Assembly (NCBI GenBank): GCA_022495995.1
Contig: JAFEMH010002497.1
Span: forward strand, 273,244 to 337,243
DNA from: Adenophora triphylla var. japonica
Lineage: Eukaryota; Streptophyta; Magnoliopsida; Asterales; Campanulaceae
Reading direction: 5' to 3'
Length of the DNA: 64,000 bases
How positions within the stretch are numbered: the stretch's first letter is position 1; each line of letters opens with the position of its first letter. Positions 9,766 to 20,217 of the stretch are shown piece by piece. The notes below the pieces were generated by a model. It did no database searches and was not told the DNA's origin. It worked only from the letters and a program-made list of their open reading frames with translations. The translations under genes were made by a program, and so were the position numbers.

Positions 9766-10980
9766 AGCTGCAGGGGTAGATACGGGTTTATAAGGTAGTG
9801 AAGGGAGAGAAAAGAATCTTGAGGGCATACGGGAGAGGGAAAGGAAACGAGGGACAGACTCGCACAAACAATTTATTTATCTTCAAGTATAAATCGGTGT
9901 CTTAATCCTAAATACGGTTGGGAAAGGAGAAGCCTTTATTTGTACAAACTACACCTTGGGGAAACCTAAGGACGCAACATTCAAATCACACCAAATGCCT
10001 TGCATTGAAATCTATAATAGGTAATGATACCTAACCAGAACCTAACACCGTATGGGATGGAGAGGTTGTCCAAATTCTTGGGGAAATTTGGGCAGCATAA
10101 CGGGTATTCTTGAAGAAATTCAACGAAAAATCTGGCATGACCTCTCGTCGGTGCACGTTGGCAATGCGGCATGATCTCTCGTTAGAATATGCCACGGGAG
10201 TGACATGTCCCCACGTGAAACCATGTTGCGTTGGCAACATGCCCACAAGATGCGAGGTTTTGGGGAAGGTATAAGGACCTATGGTAAGTTTCAAAACAAT
10301 TCATTTTGGTGTGATAAAAAACATTGTATCAAAAACCAACCATGGGTAAGGTTTAAGTGTGGCACCACCTATAACGCACTAGGGGGATAGGTTTGATATT
10401 AGGCGCTCAAACGTAGGCGACATACATCACCGTCCGCGATGCCGTCAATCGCACCCGAGGGCTCTAAATCTATGTGGTAGTAGTGTGCGGATGACTATAT
10501 TATTTTATTTATGAAAACAAAATTTTATTATATTTTTTTTTATTTTTAAGAAAAGAGAAAAGGAAAAGAAACACACACCCTCACACTGAAAAAAAGAAGG
10601 AACAACAATCAACTGAGCCATTTTTCGATTCAAGGGACTGCCCTCAAACCATCTTCTGGAGACCTGTTTAATGACCATTCCTGTTGCGTGACACAGGACA
10701 ACATGGGATAAAGATGTCGCACGACTAGGATGATCACTGAACCAGAACCCTGCAAAGTGGAAATAGCTCCTGCCCTATCCATGGCAAGGGACAAGCACAA
10801 TAACCAAAGCATAACAGAATGGCCACAAAATATATGCAAGGCTCACAAGTCTCCAAATACAACAAAATGCATGTACTACAAAAGATTATCAAAGATGCAC
10901 ACAAAGATGGACATGTTGGATGTTCAATTTAATGAAAGTTTGACCCACTAAATTTTGAAAACCAGGTATTCAAAGTGTAG
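9766..10980 (-). other. E2 5' untranslated leader
   Basis: About 1.2 kb between primer site and gag with no convincing frame; it aligns to the E1 leader (44012-45230). It includes TGTTGCGTGACACAGG (near 10682) and TGTCGCACGAC (near 10714), remains of the E-type palindrome pair. I see no gene in it. Confidence 0.7.
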
Positions 10981-10998
10981 TCCCCAGCGAAGTCGCCA
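10981..10998 (-). other. Primer-binding site, tRNA-Arg type
   Basis: On the minus strand TGGCGACTTCGCTGGGGA starts one base after the LTR end. It complements the 3' end of plant tRNA-Arg (CCCCAGCGGAGUCG plus CCA) with one mismatch. This primer type is known from Ogre/Tat gypsy elements. Confidence 0.85.
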
Positions 10999-10999
10999 C

Positions 11000-11510
11000 T
11001 GAATGCGCGCTCGCCCGCGGAATTTTGGTTTTCCAATGATGAAAAAGAAAAGGAGTCGCCACGCCAAGCTTAAGAGGTGCACTTTGAAAAACCTTTGAAA
11101 GAGAACGGGTTCGGGGGTCAGGTTACGTGTTGGGAAGAACCGAGAGTTCACCCAACATGCCTCATCCGTAGACGAGTCTTTCTAATCAAACATCCAAGTA
11201 ATCCATTAGTGTGTGCAATCATTGATGATGAACAAGTGTAGTAAACATGAATTTTATTGATTTGGAAAGAGAATTACAACTTGTGAACCAATTATTCAGG
11301 GAGTCCACATCCCCATTACAACAAATTAGAACAAATTACAAAAGGAAAGGGTTCCTGCAAACGGACGTAGTGTGCCGCGTGACACAGGACGTGCCTGGTC
11401 AGATGTGTCGCGTGACAGAGGATCTAACCAGTCACCATGTGTCGTGTGACACACAATGCCCATCTGCAGGAACTTACAAGCTTGAACACAATAGCAACAA
11501 TAACTAACAC
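11000..11510 (-). repeat. E2 5' LTR, 3' part only
   Basis: The minus strand ends GCGCGCATTCA at 11000, as in E1. It contains the two-hairpin motif (about 11113-11180, first stem with a G-U pair and a TACG loop), and sites such as TGTCGCGTGACA (about 11404-11415). It is cut after about 510 of 1,600 bp, so its promoter region is missing. Confidence 0.82.
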
Positions 11511-11516
11511 AGTCTT

Positions 11517-11630
11517 CCAACGGGTTCAGACACCTCATAACAGTCTTCCACCGGGTTCAGACGCCTCATAACAGTCTTCTACCAGGTTCAGACACCTCCT
11601 AATAGTCTCTTTGAGTCAGACACCTCCGAA
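11517..11630 (+). repeat. Degenerate ~33-bp repeats before the E3 LTR
   Basis: Three to four copies of GGGTTCAGACGCCTCATAAC followed by AGTCTTCCACC. The unit is close to one half of the R1 61-bp monomer (4084-5330). Confidence 0.8.
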
Positions 11631-11635
11631 TAGTC

Positions 11636-11690
11636 TGAACTACGACCGGCTTGATTCCCTCCAGGGATACGTAGGAATCCTTTCTCCAAA
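11636..11690 (+). other. Foldable CTACG/CGTAG motif (E3 copy)
   Basis: CTACG and CGTAG pair, with TCCC/GGGA around a TCCA loop. It lies about 130-180 nt before the 3' LTR, the same place as in R1, R2 and E1. Confidence 0.68.
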
Positions 11691-11817
11691 GGTCCAGCCA
11701 TCCGATCTCACCAGTCATCGTCCAGCCCTCCGCCTTATCCCCTTCTCGCTCATTAGGATTGGGTCTTATTTTATCGACAACCTCACTTCTTCCATAAGTG
11801 ACGTTGCCGAGGGGCTC

Positions 11818-13312
11818 TGTAAGTACGCCAATCCAATTCGCGACCCTTTTTAGGTGCATTTTAATGTGGTAAAATTGCATTAGGGGGCGTTTTGGTAAAT
11901 TCCCGGTCCATTCCGAGACTTTCGGGAGCTTTTTATAAGTTTCTCATTAAGAAAGGACCTACAGGGAATTAATTGCTTTGCACCTTTAAGGAATTATCTC
12001 AGAATGTTTCAGAAGCAGCAATTTGGCGCCAGAAATAGTTATGGTCACATTGTGTCAAGCGACAACATATGTTGTCACGTGACAACTTGTGTCGTCACGC
12101 GACAACTTGAACCACAGAAATTGGTTACAGGACGTCGTGCGACACAATGTTCCATCATCTGCAGCTATAAATAAAGCCCTCTGCCTCTCATTTTTGGACC
12201 CTTTTTCCAGACCCTAAAGTGATTATGCCAAATTCGCATCAGAAACTCTCTCTTTCCTCCTTCCACACAAAACCCCAACCAATTCACCTCAATTCAACCT
12301 CCCTCTCATCCAATTCACCCATATACCTTCATACCACCCATACCAACTTGAAGATCCAAAGACCAGCACTCAATCCGTGCTAAAATCCATCTCCTACAAC
12401 TGATTTGAAGGCTATTACACCTAACTTGGTTTAGTAGTGGTAGATCTATAAGGGTAACGAAATTCCTTCCATCCTTCTCTCATATTACTTGCTATTTGCA
12501 CAATTCACACAATTGCTATTCCTTGGAATTGATAATTAGGCTCTATCTGCCTTCAATTATCAAGTCCCAATTGCCATCTATCTGTTTAACCTGCTTTGAT
12601 TGTTACTATTGATGTTCATGATGTGATTTCATGGGATTTATTGCCTATTGGCCAAGGGAGTGTGGATCTCCCTATATCCACATCCCCTTGGTCAATTCAT
12701 TGTGAATTCGTTTTCTCTGGTTTGATTTGTTGTGCTAAATTGATCTGAATTGAGCTCTATTGTTTCTATGCTTCAAATTGTAAGGTCTCTGCAGAAGGTA
12801 ACATTGTGTCACACGACAACATATGTTGTCACGTGACACTCTGTGTCATTTCTGCAGAAATCATTTTCAGTTGTAATATGTTCAAATTGTAAGGTCTCTG
12901 CAAAAAGGTAACATTGTGTCACGCGACAACATATGTTGTCACGTGACACTCTGTGTCATTCCTGCAGAAATCATTTTCTAGTTGTAATCTGTTCCGTCCT
13001 CATTGTAAGTGTGATGTGGCCTCCCACAATAAATGGTTCACAAGTTGTATTTCCCTTTGTTGAGCAATAAAATAAAGCATTAAAATGCATTTTATTACAT
13101 ATTTTGTCACATACATTTGCACACACTCTTGAATGTTTTGGATGTTGAACATAGAAAGACTCGTCTACGGACGAGGTGTGTTAGGTGAACTCTCGGTTCT
13201 TCCCAACACGTAACCTGACCCCCGAACCCATTTTTCTCTTTCAAAAAAGGTTTTCAATGTTTCCTTTAAAACGGCATGGTGACTCCTATTTTTATTTTTA
13301 TGTGAGCATTCA
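11818..13312 (+). repeat. E3 3' LTR (1495 bp)
   Basis: It begins TGTAAGTACGCC and ends GAGCATTCA. TATAAATA lies at 12166-12173. An internal duplication of about 100 bp (12780-12880 and 12885-12985) repeats a palindrome pair flanked by CTGCAG. The hairpin motif is at 13160-13229, with stem CTCGTC-TACG-GACGAG, then GTGTTAGG...CCCAACAC, then TAACCTGACCCCCGAACCC. GGTGACTCC, a copy of the primer-site core, lies about 40 nt before the end. Confidence 0.85.
12052..12173 (+). promoter_or_regulatory. E3 LTR promoter: palindromes and TATA box
   Basis: Four sites stand upstream of the TATA box: TGTCAAGCGACA (imperfect), GTTGTCACGTGACAAC (12071-12086, perfect, with a CACGTG core), GTCACGCGAC (12091-12106) and TCGTGCGACA (12134-12145). 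The first two form a larger dyad around ACATATGT. CTGCAG (12159-12164) directly precedes TATAAATA (12166-12173). CACGTG is the plant G-box core, so bZIP/bHLH binding is possible for that site. Confidence 0.68.
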
Positions 13313-13317
13313 TTCAG

Positions 13318-14161
13318 GAGCACACCGCTTCTCTGGAAAATGAGGACTTAGCATCCTTAAAAGGTTATCTGGGTCAGATGGCTATTGAGGTACTTTTCTC
13401 TTTTCCCCATTTATCTAGCTTTCATTTTTCCTTTACCATTTTTTGACTTTGAAATTTTTCATCATCTTGTTTCCCAGATGAATGGTACAATTATCATGGC
13501 ATTTGAGAAGTTTGATAAGAAGAATGCCGAGCTGAAGGGCCAAGTGATTGAATCTGAAACCGCGCGGCGAGAAGCTAAGGACGCGAAGTTACCAATTGAA
13601 GCCGCCAAGCAGGAGGTTGATCTCGCCCACTCCTAGATTTCTCAAGAAAATGCAAGTCTCCATGCTCGCATCAAAGAGTTAGAGCGGATTGCCGAAGTTG
13701 CCAGGGAAAGCGGATTGCAGGCATTTAAAGCCTCTGAGCAGTTCTGCCTTGATGCAGAAGCCAAATCTTTCGATCTTCTCCAATGATTTGCTTTTGTCAC
13801 TGTGCGAAATGCTCTAGGGGATGGTGCTCCCAAGGATAAAGTTGTGAAGTGGTTGTTTGAACCCATGTATGGCGAGCTGGCCAAGCTTGGACATCCATTG
13901 TTTCCCTTTGATGAAAGAGAGATGCAGGAGCTGGCTCAGTTTAACCGCGAGATGGGGAACCCCATTTGGAAGGAGCCACCAGTGGAAACAGACAACGCCT
14001 TTGACTCTTTCCTTGATAATTCTTTTGAAGTGGAGGAGCAAGTCGCGAATAGGAAGGCTCGGATTGCTAGAGAGAGAGAGAGCCTCTTCTTCATCTTGAA
14101 CATTGTCATTATTTGGGGACTGCGTGCCAAGTTAAAACAATCTTTTCCTTTTTCTTTTTAA
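13318..14161 (+). pseudogene. Antisense coiled-coil gene remnant of G
   Basis: A short exon (13318-13390, ending ...GQMAIE) is followed by an intron with GT (13391) and CAG (13475-13477) ends, then a second exon from 13478. The protein is heptad-like and charged (KKNAELKGQVIESETARREA; ENASLHARIKELE), then LFEPMYGELAKLGHPLFPFD. Two in-frame stops (13634-13636, 13784-13786) break it. Antisense genes with coiled-coil ends in this place are known from Tat-lineage elements (often named putative gypsy-type transposon proteins); that family match is inference. The 5' exons are missing. Confidence 0.6.
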
Positions 14162-14599
14162 TATGATTAACTTTATTTCATCGTTTATATTTTATAGAAT
14201 TTCCCTTTCTGTTTATCTCTTTAGTAATATTGTTTCAGCGAGTGCTAAAAATGTTAGCAAATATGTTTAACCTTTGTGAGGGTGTATACCCCTTATTCCC
14301 CCTTCAAAAGAGTAAGGTCTGTCGTTAGGCAGCCTTGCTAGAAAATTGTAAATATACTTAACCATTTTCTTGTTTCCTTTGTTTCAAAACATGGCATTTC
14401 ACTAACCTTTTTCCATTCAAAATAAGGCATTTCGCTAAACGTTTTACATTGAAATATGATATTTCGCCAACCCTTTTTCTCTTAAGACATGGCATTTCGC
14501 CACATATTTCCATTGAAATATGGCATTTCACCCAGTATTCCGTTTTAACAAGTATTCTGTTTTCATTTTCATTTCGCTTTATGTTTCATCTCGCATATA
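14162..14599. other. G untranslated region, part 1
   Basis: AT-rich non-coding DNA with three to four loose repeats of GGCATTTCRCYAA. There is no credible gene. Confidence 0.6.
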
Positions 14600-15780
14600 C
14601 TCCCTCCGTCCCAACTCATTTGACACCAACTTTTTGGGCACAATAACTAAGAAGAAGTAATAAAATAAGTAAAAGTTGAGATAATGGAGAGAGATTAGGG
14701 GATTTGACCCCTCTTAAACCCATAGCTATCCAATTTAAATTTTGGCTCCAAAATTTAAACACAATGTAAATATCTTACACTTGTCTCCCTACATGCTGAT
14801 CCAGAGTTTATAGCAGCAGCAACAAAAGGTGGATTCAACATTAAATGCACAAAAAAATGGTAACAAACAAATCATCATTTCACTCCCAACAATAGATTTC
14901 CAAACAAATTTTGTACTCTTAATCACATAAATGAATGAAAAAATGAAAAAGTAGAGATATGACCTGATACACAGAGGAAGCCAAGTATTCTTTAACTTTA
15001 GTCGGAGTCGGATACAATGAACTGTCAATGGCATCCTTACCAATCCATTTTGGTAAGAAACAAGCTATCATTCTTAGGGAAGAAAGGTATTCCTCAGCAG
15101 CCAATTCAATGGACTTAGGCTTCACCTCTATTGAAGTCATCAAAGCATATTGAGCCTCTAATTCAGCCCTAATCGATTCATCAGAATCACTCATTTGTGA
15201 CTTAGGAACTTCGGTGTCAAAATACAGTGGATCCGAATCGGAGTAATCGTTGTAAGGGGACGGCATATCGGGAACGACCATTCCATAATAGGATCGAGGA
15301 ATCGACAAAAGAACTTTGGAATCCGGCGAATCAGGGCATGGATATTCAATTCGGCGACAAGAAGAGAAGGAATCGCCGCCACCGTATCATCTACGGGCAA
15401 CGAAGCCATGTAATCTAGGTTTGTCTCCTTCAAAAATGGCAGATCCATTGAAATCGATGGTTGCAAGGCGGCGGCGAAGGAGGGGCTAGGGTTTGAAGAC
15501 GAATGTGAAGAACATAAATGATAAACGAATGGGTGGGGGTAGGGTTTTCTCAATTTGGGTGGGCTCTGATTAGATTAGGTTAGGTAAATAGATTGGGTAA
15601 ATGGGTTTTTACTAATGGCCCAATTAAGATTAGAGTTAGTTTAATTATGTTCATTAGGGGTTAAATGGGTGGGGTAGGATGAATATAAAATAATAAAAAG
15701 TTTGCCATTTTGGGCCGTGTCAATTAAGGTGGGACGGAGGAATAAGGAAATAAGTGTCAATTGAGGTGGGACGGAGGGAG
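14600..15780. mobile_element. Stowaway/mariner-type TIR element carrying a gene fragment
   Basis: The 1181-bp element has about 28-bp terminal inverted repeats starting CTCCCTCCGTCCCA and is flanked by TA on both sides (14598-14599, 15781-15782), the target duplication of Tc1/mariner transposons. The termini match the plant Stowaway consensus. A second copy of the right terminus lies just inside (15718-15749). No transposase is present. The inside is a piece of a cellular gene on the minus strand, so this is a Pack-type transposon. Confidence 0.85.
14965..15449 (-). pseudogene. Captured host gene fragment: 5' flank, exon 1, start of intron 1
   Basis: On the minus strand an ATG (15447-15449; MDLPFLKETNLDYMASLPVD) opens a frame of about 45 codons. 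A frameshift near 15310 moves the match to the next frame (SIPRSYYGMVVPDMPSPYND; AEEYLSSLRMIACFLPKWIG; PTPTKVKEYLASSVYQ). The exon ends CAG followed by GTCATATCTC, a plausible splice donor, then AT-rich intron-like DNA to about 14760. An unspliced donor means the fragment was copied from genomic DNA, not from mRNA. I do not recognise the protein. No conserved catalytic motif is visible. Confidence 0.6.
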
Positions 15781-15782
15781 TA

Positions 15783-16458
15783 GGTATTACTTGACATTTT
15801 TCTGAGTATTGGAATCATTTCCATTTCCATTTCGCTTTCATTCATCTTGCAAAGAGATGTTACTTGGTATTTTTCCAAGTATTCCATTTACATTTCCATT
15901 TCTCTTTCATTCATCTCGCAAAGAGATGTTACTTGGCATTTTTCCAAGTATTCCATTTCCATTTCCATTTCGCTTTCATTCATCTCGCAAAGAGTTGTTA
16001 CTTGGCATTTTCCCAAGTATTCCATTTTTGTTTCCACATGATGGCGTTTCGCCTCGATACCTGATGCCTTGAAACCAGGTTTTTAATTTTTTCCAACGAG
16101 TTTGCCGTTTGAATAGCAATTCGCCATGCATTATGCTCAGGACCTACCCGAGCTCATCATGTTGCCTTCTCAGACGAATAGCTCAAAATATGAATTGCTA
16201 TTAAAGGAATTTCATCATGAGCTTGATTACCTGATACCTTGAAACCAGGTTTTTCGTTCTTTTTGTATGAGTTGCATTTTATATTGTATCTCGCCATGAA
16301 TCTTGCTAAGGCCCTACCAGAGCTCATCATGCTAGCTTGCTCAACTCGCGTTCTGCTAATGAAGGCAGTTGGCGGAGAGCGGGTTCCTGGTCTTGACACC
16401 AGGTTTCTATTATTTATTTTCCGAGATGCCTTTTGAATAGCAACTCACCATAAACCAT
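15783..16458. repeat. G untranslated region, part 2: two repeat types
   Basis: 15783-16035 holds three to four copies of a unit of about 70 bp (TTACTTGGCATTTTTCCAAG; TTCATTCATCTCGCAAAGAG). 16060-16450 holds three diverged copies of a unit of about 170 bp with CCTTGAAACCAGGTTTTT and GCAACTCGCCATGAA. Further copies of the second type continue after the copia insertion (24743-25080). There is no gene. Confidence 0.75.
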
Positions 16459-16545
16459 ATTTCGGCCTTGCTTCGTAGAGGTCATGTGCTTATGCCATTT
16501 AGGTAATCCGCTAATAAATGCGTTTTACCAATGGCAGGTTATCTG
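16459..16545 (+). repeat. 87-bp target duplication, left copy
   Basis: These 87 bp (ATTTCGGCCTTGC ... GGCAGGTTATCTG) recur at 24656-24742 on the far side of copia C with about one mismatch. Copia integration normally duplicates 5 bp, so this is abnormal. Confidence 0.88.
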
Positions 16546-17823
16546 ATTATTATATGTTTTGTATATTTGTTTATAATAATCACTGTCCCTAATTATTAAG
16601 AGAATAGATTAGTATAATTGTCAATGGATAATCATGTGATGATTATATGCATAAGAGATGCACATTGAAATTATGGGTACTTGTTAGAGAACAAGTGACT
16701 GGACATGACCCGCATGAGATTTATGTAATGGTCAAATGTCATACTTGAATCTCATACGGTTACTTCATTTATTTCCTAGACCTGAGACTATCATAACCTT
16801 ACATATGATGAAAGCCATGTTTGATTTTAGTCAAACGATATCTTAACACGATATCTATAAAGGCTATCATTGGCATGATCGGATTCATGATGGGAAGGAT
16901 GATAAGTCAAGAAGGAGTTTGTCCCTCGGAAGAGAGATGTTATGCTTGGGCCCCTCGATGAGTGATAATGATGAAAGTGTATGGCCGTACCCCAATATGA
17001 TTGGAATTATCATTATACTCAAGAATCGAGAAAGCATTGAACAATAACAAGTTGACAAGGACCATGACTTGTGTTCAATATAACATCGTGAGACAAAAGG
17101 GATAAATGGAAGTACACCGTTGGAAACGTGAACTCTTACGTTGCATCATTTGGGTAGACATAATGGCTTGCTAGAGTCCGCTTATGTCTTATGAGGTTCA
17201 ATATGATCGAACTCATTGCCAACATGATGTAATCCTATTGGGTCACACACAACTAGAATGAATTGGTTAAACCGGAGGAAGAATGATTGAGAGGCACAGA
17301 AACTGGCTACTTATGTCACGCGACATATCAAGCCAATGGCTTGATATACCGCGCGACATAATAGGCCAATACGCGGTATTGATGTACTGTCTCTCCTAAT
17401 ACGATTAGAAGAGGTATTTACACTATTTTAGTATAAATACAAAGGCTCCGTCAGACCTAATAGCCTAGCCGAAATTTTAAAGCAAAATTCACAATCAAAT
17501 TCTCTCAATATTCTTCAAGGTTTAGATCTAGCAATCAACAAGAAATTGTTCTTGGATTCATTCAAAGGTGTGGATACCATAAGAGGGTCTTCGCTCGTTC
17601 ATTGATCAAGACCTAGAGTTCAAGCAAGTTGAAGAACGAAGTTTGTGATTCAATATCACATAATCAAATCGTTCGATAGCTCAAGACCGGAAAGCGTTTC
17701 AAGGTTGGTTTAATTCTATTTCATTGATATTCAAATTAATTGTATAGAACGGATCCTAGGGCTTCTTGGGTTTTATGTTTTTAATGCTTAATTCCGCTGC
17801 GCATGGACCCGTAAAACCCAACA
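16546..17823 (+). repeat. Copia 5' LTR, lacking its start
   Basis: It begins ATTATTATATG, which corresponds to about 23377 in the 3' LTR, so about 80 bp including the TG terminus are missing. It ends CCCAACA like the 3' LTR. I count roughly a dozen differences from the 3' LTR over 1278 bp. TATAAATA is at 17432-17439. Confidence 0.92.
17313..17439 (+). promoter_or_regulatory. Copia promoter: 47-bp dyad and TATA box
   Basis: ATGTCACGCGACAT (17313-17326) and ACCGCGCGACAT (17348-17359) flank a perfect 11-bp inverted repeat (ATATCAAGCCA/TGGCTTGATAT, one central base). The whole 17313-17359 is one near-perfect dyad. TATAAATA follows at 17432. The 3' LTR keeps the same block (near 24147-24193). The palindromic core is that of the gypsy E family. 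Confidence 0.75.
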
Positions 17824-17826
17824 AAG

Positions 17827-17838
17827 TGGTATCGAGCC
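17827..17838 (+). other. Copia primer-binding site
   Basis: TGGTATCGAGCC, four bases after the LTR end, complements the 3' end of the plant initiator tRNA-Met apart from about one change relative to the usual TGGTATCAGAGC. Confidence 0.88.
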
Positions 17839-19317
17839 CCGTTCGTATGATTAAGTTTGAATTAACATGCTAGAGTTTAAGATATAAATTGTTTATATGC
17901 TTACCGCATGTTTTGTATGTGATAGAATTTTAATTGTTTATGTGAAACAATGTGAAAATCGTTTTCAATTTATGCCGAATTAAATCTGTAAAAATTTGTT
18001 TTATGTGATTTAATTGGGCGTAATCTGTATTGGTTCGAATCTGAAATCTCTGTAACCTCGTTGCCTATGTCGTGCGACATATCGAGCCATGTGGAATTCG
18101 GAGTTAAGCGGCATGTTAGGTCGCGCGACATATTAAGCCTATGGGCGATGTTGTCACGCGACATAACAAGCCAAAACCGAGAATCTGCTTGTTCAAATTT
18201 TACGCTATTCTATGATTGTGTTTACAATCTGATATGTTAATATGAAAAATGGATGTTATAAAATTGAGTTTATAAGTCCGCGATAGATTGATTCATTGAT
18301 ATACATGATTAATTGATTAAAATATGATTTTAATAATTATTGCAATGTGTATGAAAAGCTTGGATGTTATAAAATTGAGTTTATAAGTCCATGCTAGATT
18401 GATTCATTGTTTATGCATGCTTAATTAATTTAAATGTGTTTTATTAATTGTTGCGATGCATGAATTATTTGTTCTTAATTGTTAAGAATTATTAAATTAG
18501 ATGTTTAGTTGAAACATGATATTTAGTTTCCTAATATGTTTAGACTTAGACATTGTAAATTTTGGATCTTATGATTGTTTATGGAAACAAGTCATAAATA
18601 CGCGAAATTTAAAAGGAAACTGATTGTTTATAAAAGGTAAGGATTATGTTGCCTAATTAGAGTTGATTTCTAATTATGCATGTCTAGGAGAGTTCTGTCT
18701 AAGGAAGAGTTGGTACTTAAGAAGTCCTTGCGGCTCACCTATCTTCCTGGGAACTTACCTGGTGCATGATTTTGACTATCTTTCTAATGTGCTTATAATC
18801 TACCTTTAAAGAACCTTCATTTAACTTTTAAGTTCTTTATGCCAATTCATGATTAAAAACACTTGAGACCATTCGGATAGTTTTGGGTGGGCTTGCCATA
18901 GCAAGGTGTTTTGATTCTATTCGAATGCGAGCAAGATGAGGAAATGGTGGTTCCTATACGTTTTAAAGTGAATGAACTTAATTGGGTTATCAAAATGGTT
19001 TTGGACCCAAGGCATAAGATGAGATTAAAATATGCCTAGACATATGATGTCTTGAATTGATCTCATAAAAGATCTAAGAGTCATATATGTGATATGATTG
19101 ATGTTTTCTACCTAATTAATTTAATTTTGAGCGGTTTGCCATAGCAAACTTGAAATTGAATTAAAGTTGGATCTTAGCCCATTAAATGTATATTATGCTT
19201 ATTTGCATTTGAAGGTGTATAATTTAGTGGGAGTATTTATTTAAATGCACTATACTTCTCATATGATATGTTTACTTATATGTGTTCATATTTTATGTAT
19301 ATCTTTTTGTAGAATAA
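17839..19317 (+). other. Copia 5' leader
   Basis: About 1.5 kb, AT-rich, no gene. It carries three more palindromes: ATGTCGTGCGACAT (18067-18080), GGTCGCGCGACAT (about 18119-18131) and TTGTCACGCGACATAA (18151-18166), each followed within a few bases by A-GCC. A direct repeat of about 110 bp (near 18250-18330 and 18360-18440, with GGATGTTATAAAATTGAG) is also present. Confidence 0.7.
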
Positions 19318-20155
19318 ATGGCATCAAACAATAATCACTTTTCACTGCGATCTGTCCTTGAGAAGGAAAAGTTGGAAGAGAATGGTACAAACTATATGGA
19401 TTGGATCCGTAGTTTGAGAATTGTTCTCAAACAAGAGGAGAAACCGTACGTTCTCCGAACCTATTCCACCCGAACCTGCGCCAATGCTGCTAGGGCAATA
19501 AGGGAACAATATCTCGAAGCACAAGCGTGACTCTACGAGATGTTAGTTGCCTTATGCTCTTCGCCATGTGCAAGAGTCTTCGAAGAATCTTGAGCACTTG
19601 GGGACAATCGACTTAAACAATCGGCCGATGGAAATGTTCCAAATTCAAGCTAGGCAAGAAAGGTACAACACAGTTGCATCCTTGACCTCATGCAAGATGA
19701 GTGAAGGACAAGCTGTTGGTCCCCATGCTCTCAAGCTAAAGGGCCACATTGAGCATCTTGAAAGGCTCGGTTTTCCAATTAGCCAAGAGTTGGCTACCGA
19801 CATAATATCAATTCATTACCTAAAAGTTTTAGTCATTTCATAATGCACTATAACATGGGTGGAATGAATAGAAACCTTTTCGAGTTAGTTCAAATGTTGA
19901 CTATGCGGAAACCAGATTGTCGAGAAGAAGACCGATCAAGTGCTAATGGTTAACAAGGGAAAGGGTTCAAGGGTAAAGGAAAAGCAAAGGTTGCTAATCC
20001 TAAGGCAAAGGTTGCCAAGCCCAAAGAGGCCTCCAAGCCTAAAGAGGCTAAGCCTAAGTCCCAAGAGGACGCAATCTGCTTCCATTGCAATGAGATTGGA
20101 CATTGGAGGAGAAATTTCGCAAAATACAAGGAAGCACTGAAGAAGAGCAAAGGAG
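19318..20155 (+). pseudogene. Copia gag
   Basis: It starts MASNNNHFSLRSVLEKEKLE at 19318; the NYMDWIRSLRIVLKQE segment is typical of copia gag. A frameshift near 19525 moves the match to the frame of 19547-19843 (LGTIDLNNRP; GPHALKLKGHIEHLERLGFP), which then stops. Around 20070-20115 the zinc knuckle reads CFHCNEIGHWRRNF: the first two Cys and the His are in place but the last Cys is Phe. Gag would package the RNA; this copy cannot be whole. Confidence 0.85.
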
Positions 20156-20217
20156 TTGCTTCAACTTCAGGTATCTTTGTTATAGATATATTCCTATCTA
20201 CTTCTAGTTCTTGGGTA

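Larger units (their letters stand above)
7894..11510 (-). mobile_element. E2: 5' part of a gypsy E-family element
   Basis: On the minus strand this reads 5' LTR (3' part only), primer-binding site, 1.2-kb leader and gag. It matches the complete element E1 over the same parts. It ends inside gag at 7894 where the R1 LTR starts, and its LTR is cut at about 11510, where the 3' region of E3 begins in the opposite orientation. Protease, RT and integrase are absent from the window. Confidence 0.8.
11511..13312 (+). mobile_element. E3: 3' end of a gypsy E-family element
   Basis: On + this reads short tandem repeats, CTACG/CGTAG motif, purine-rich GAGGGGCTC and a full LTR. No primer site follows the LTR at 13312, so it is a 3' LTR. 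The rest of the element is missing, replaced by the inverted 5' part of E2. The following G sequence begins TTCAG, which could be one half of a target duplication. Confidence 0.75.
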
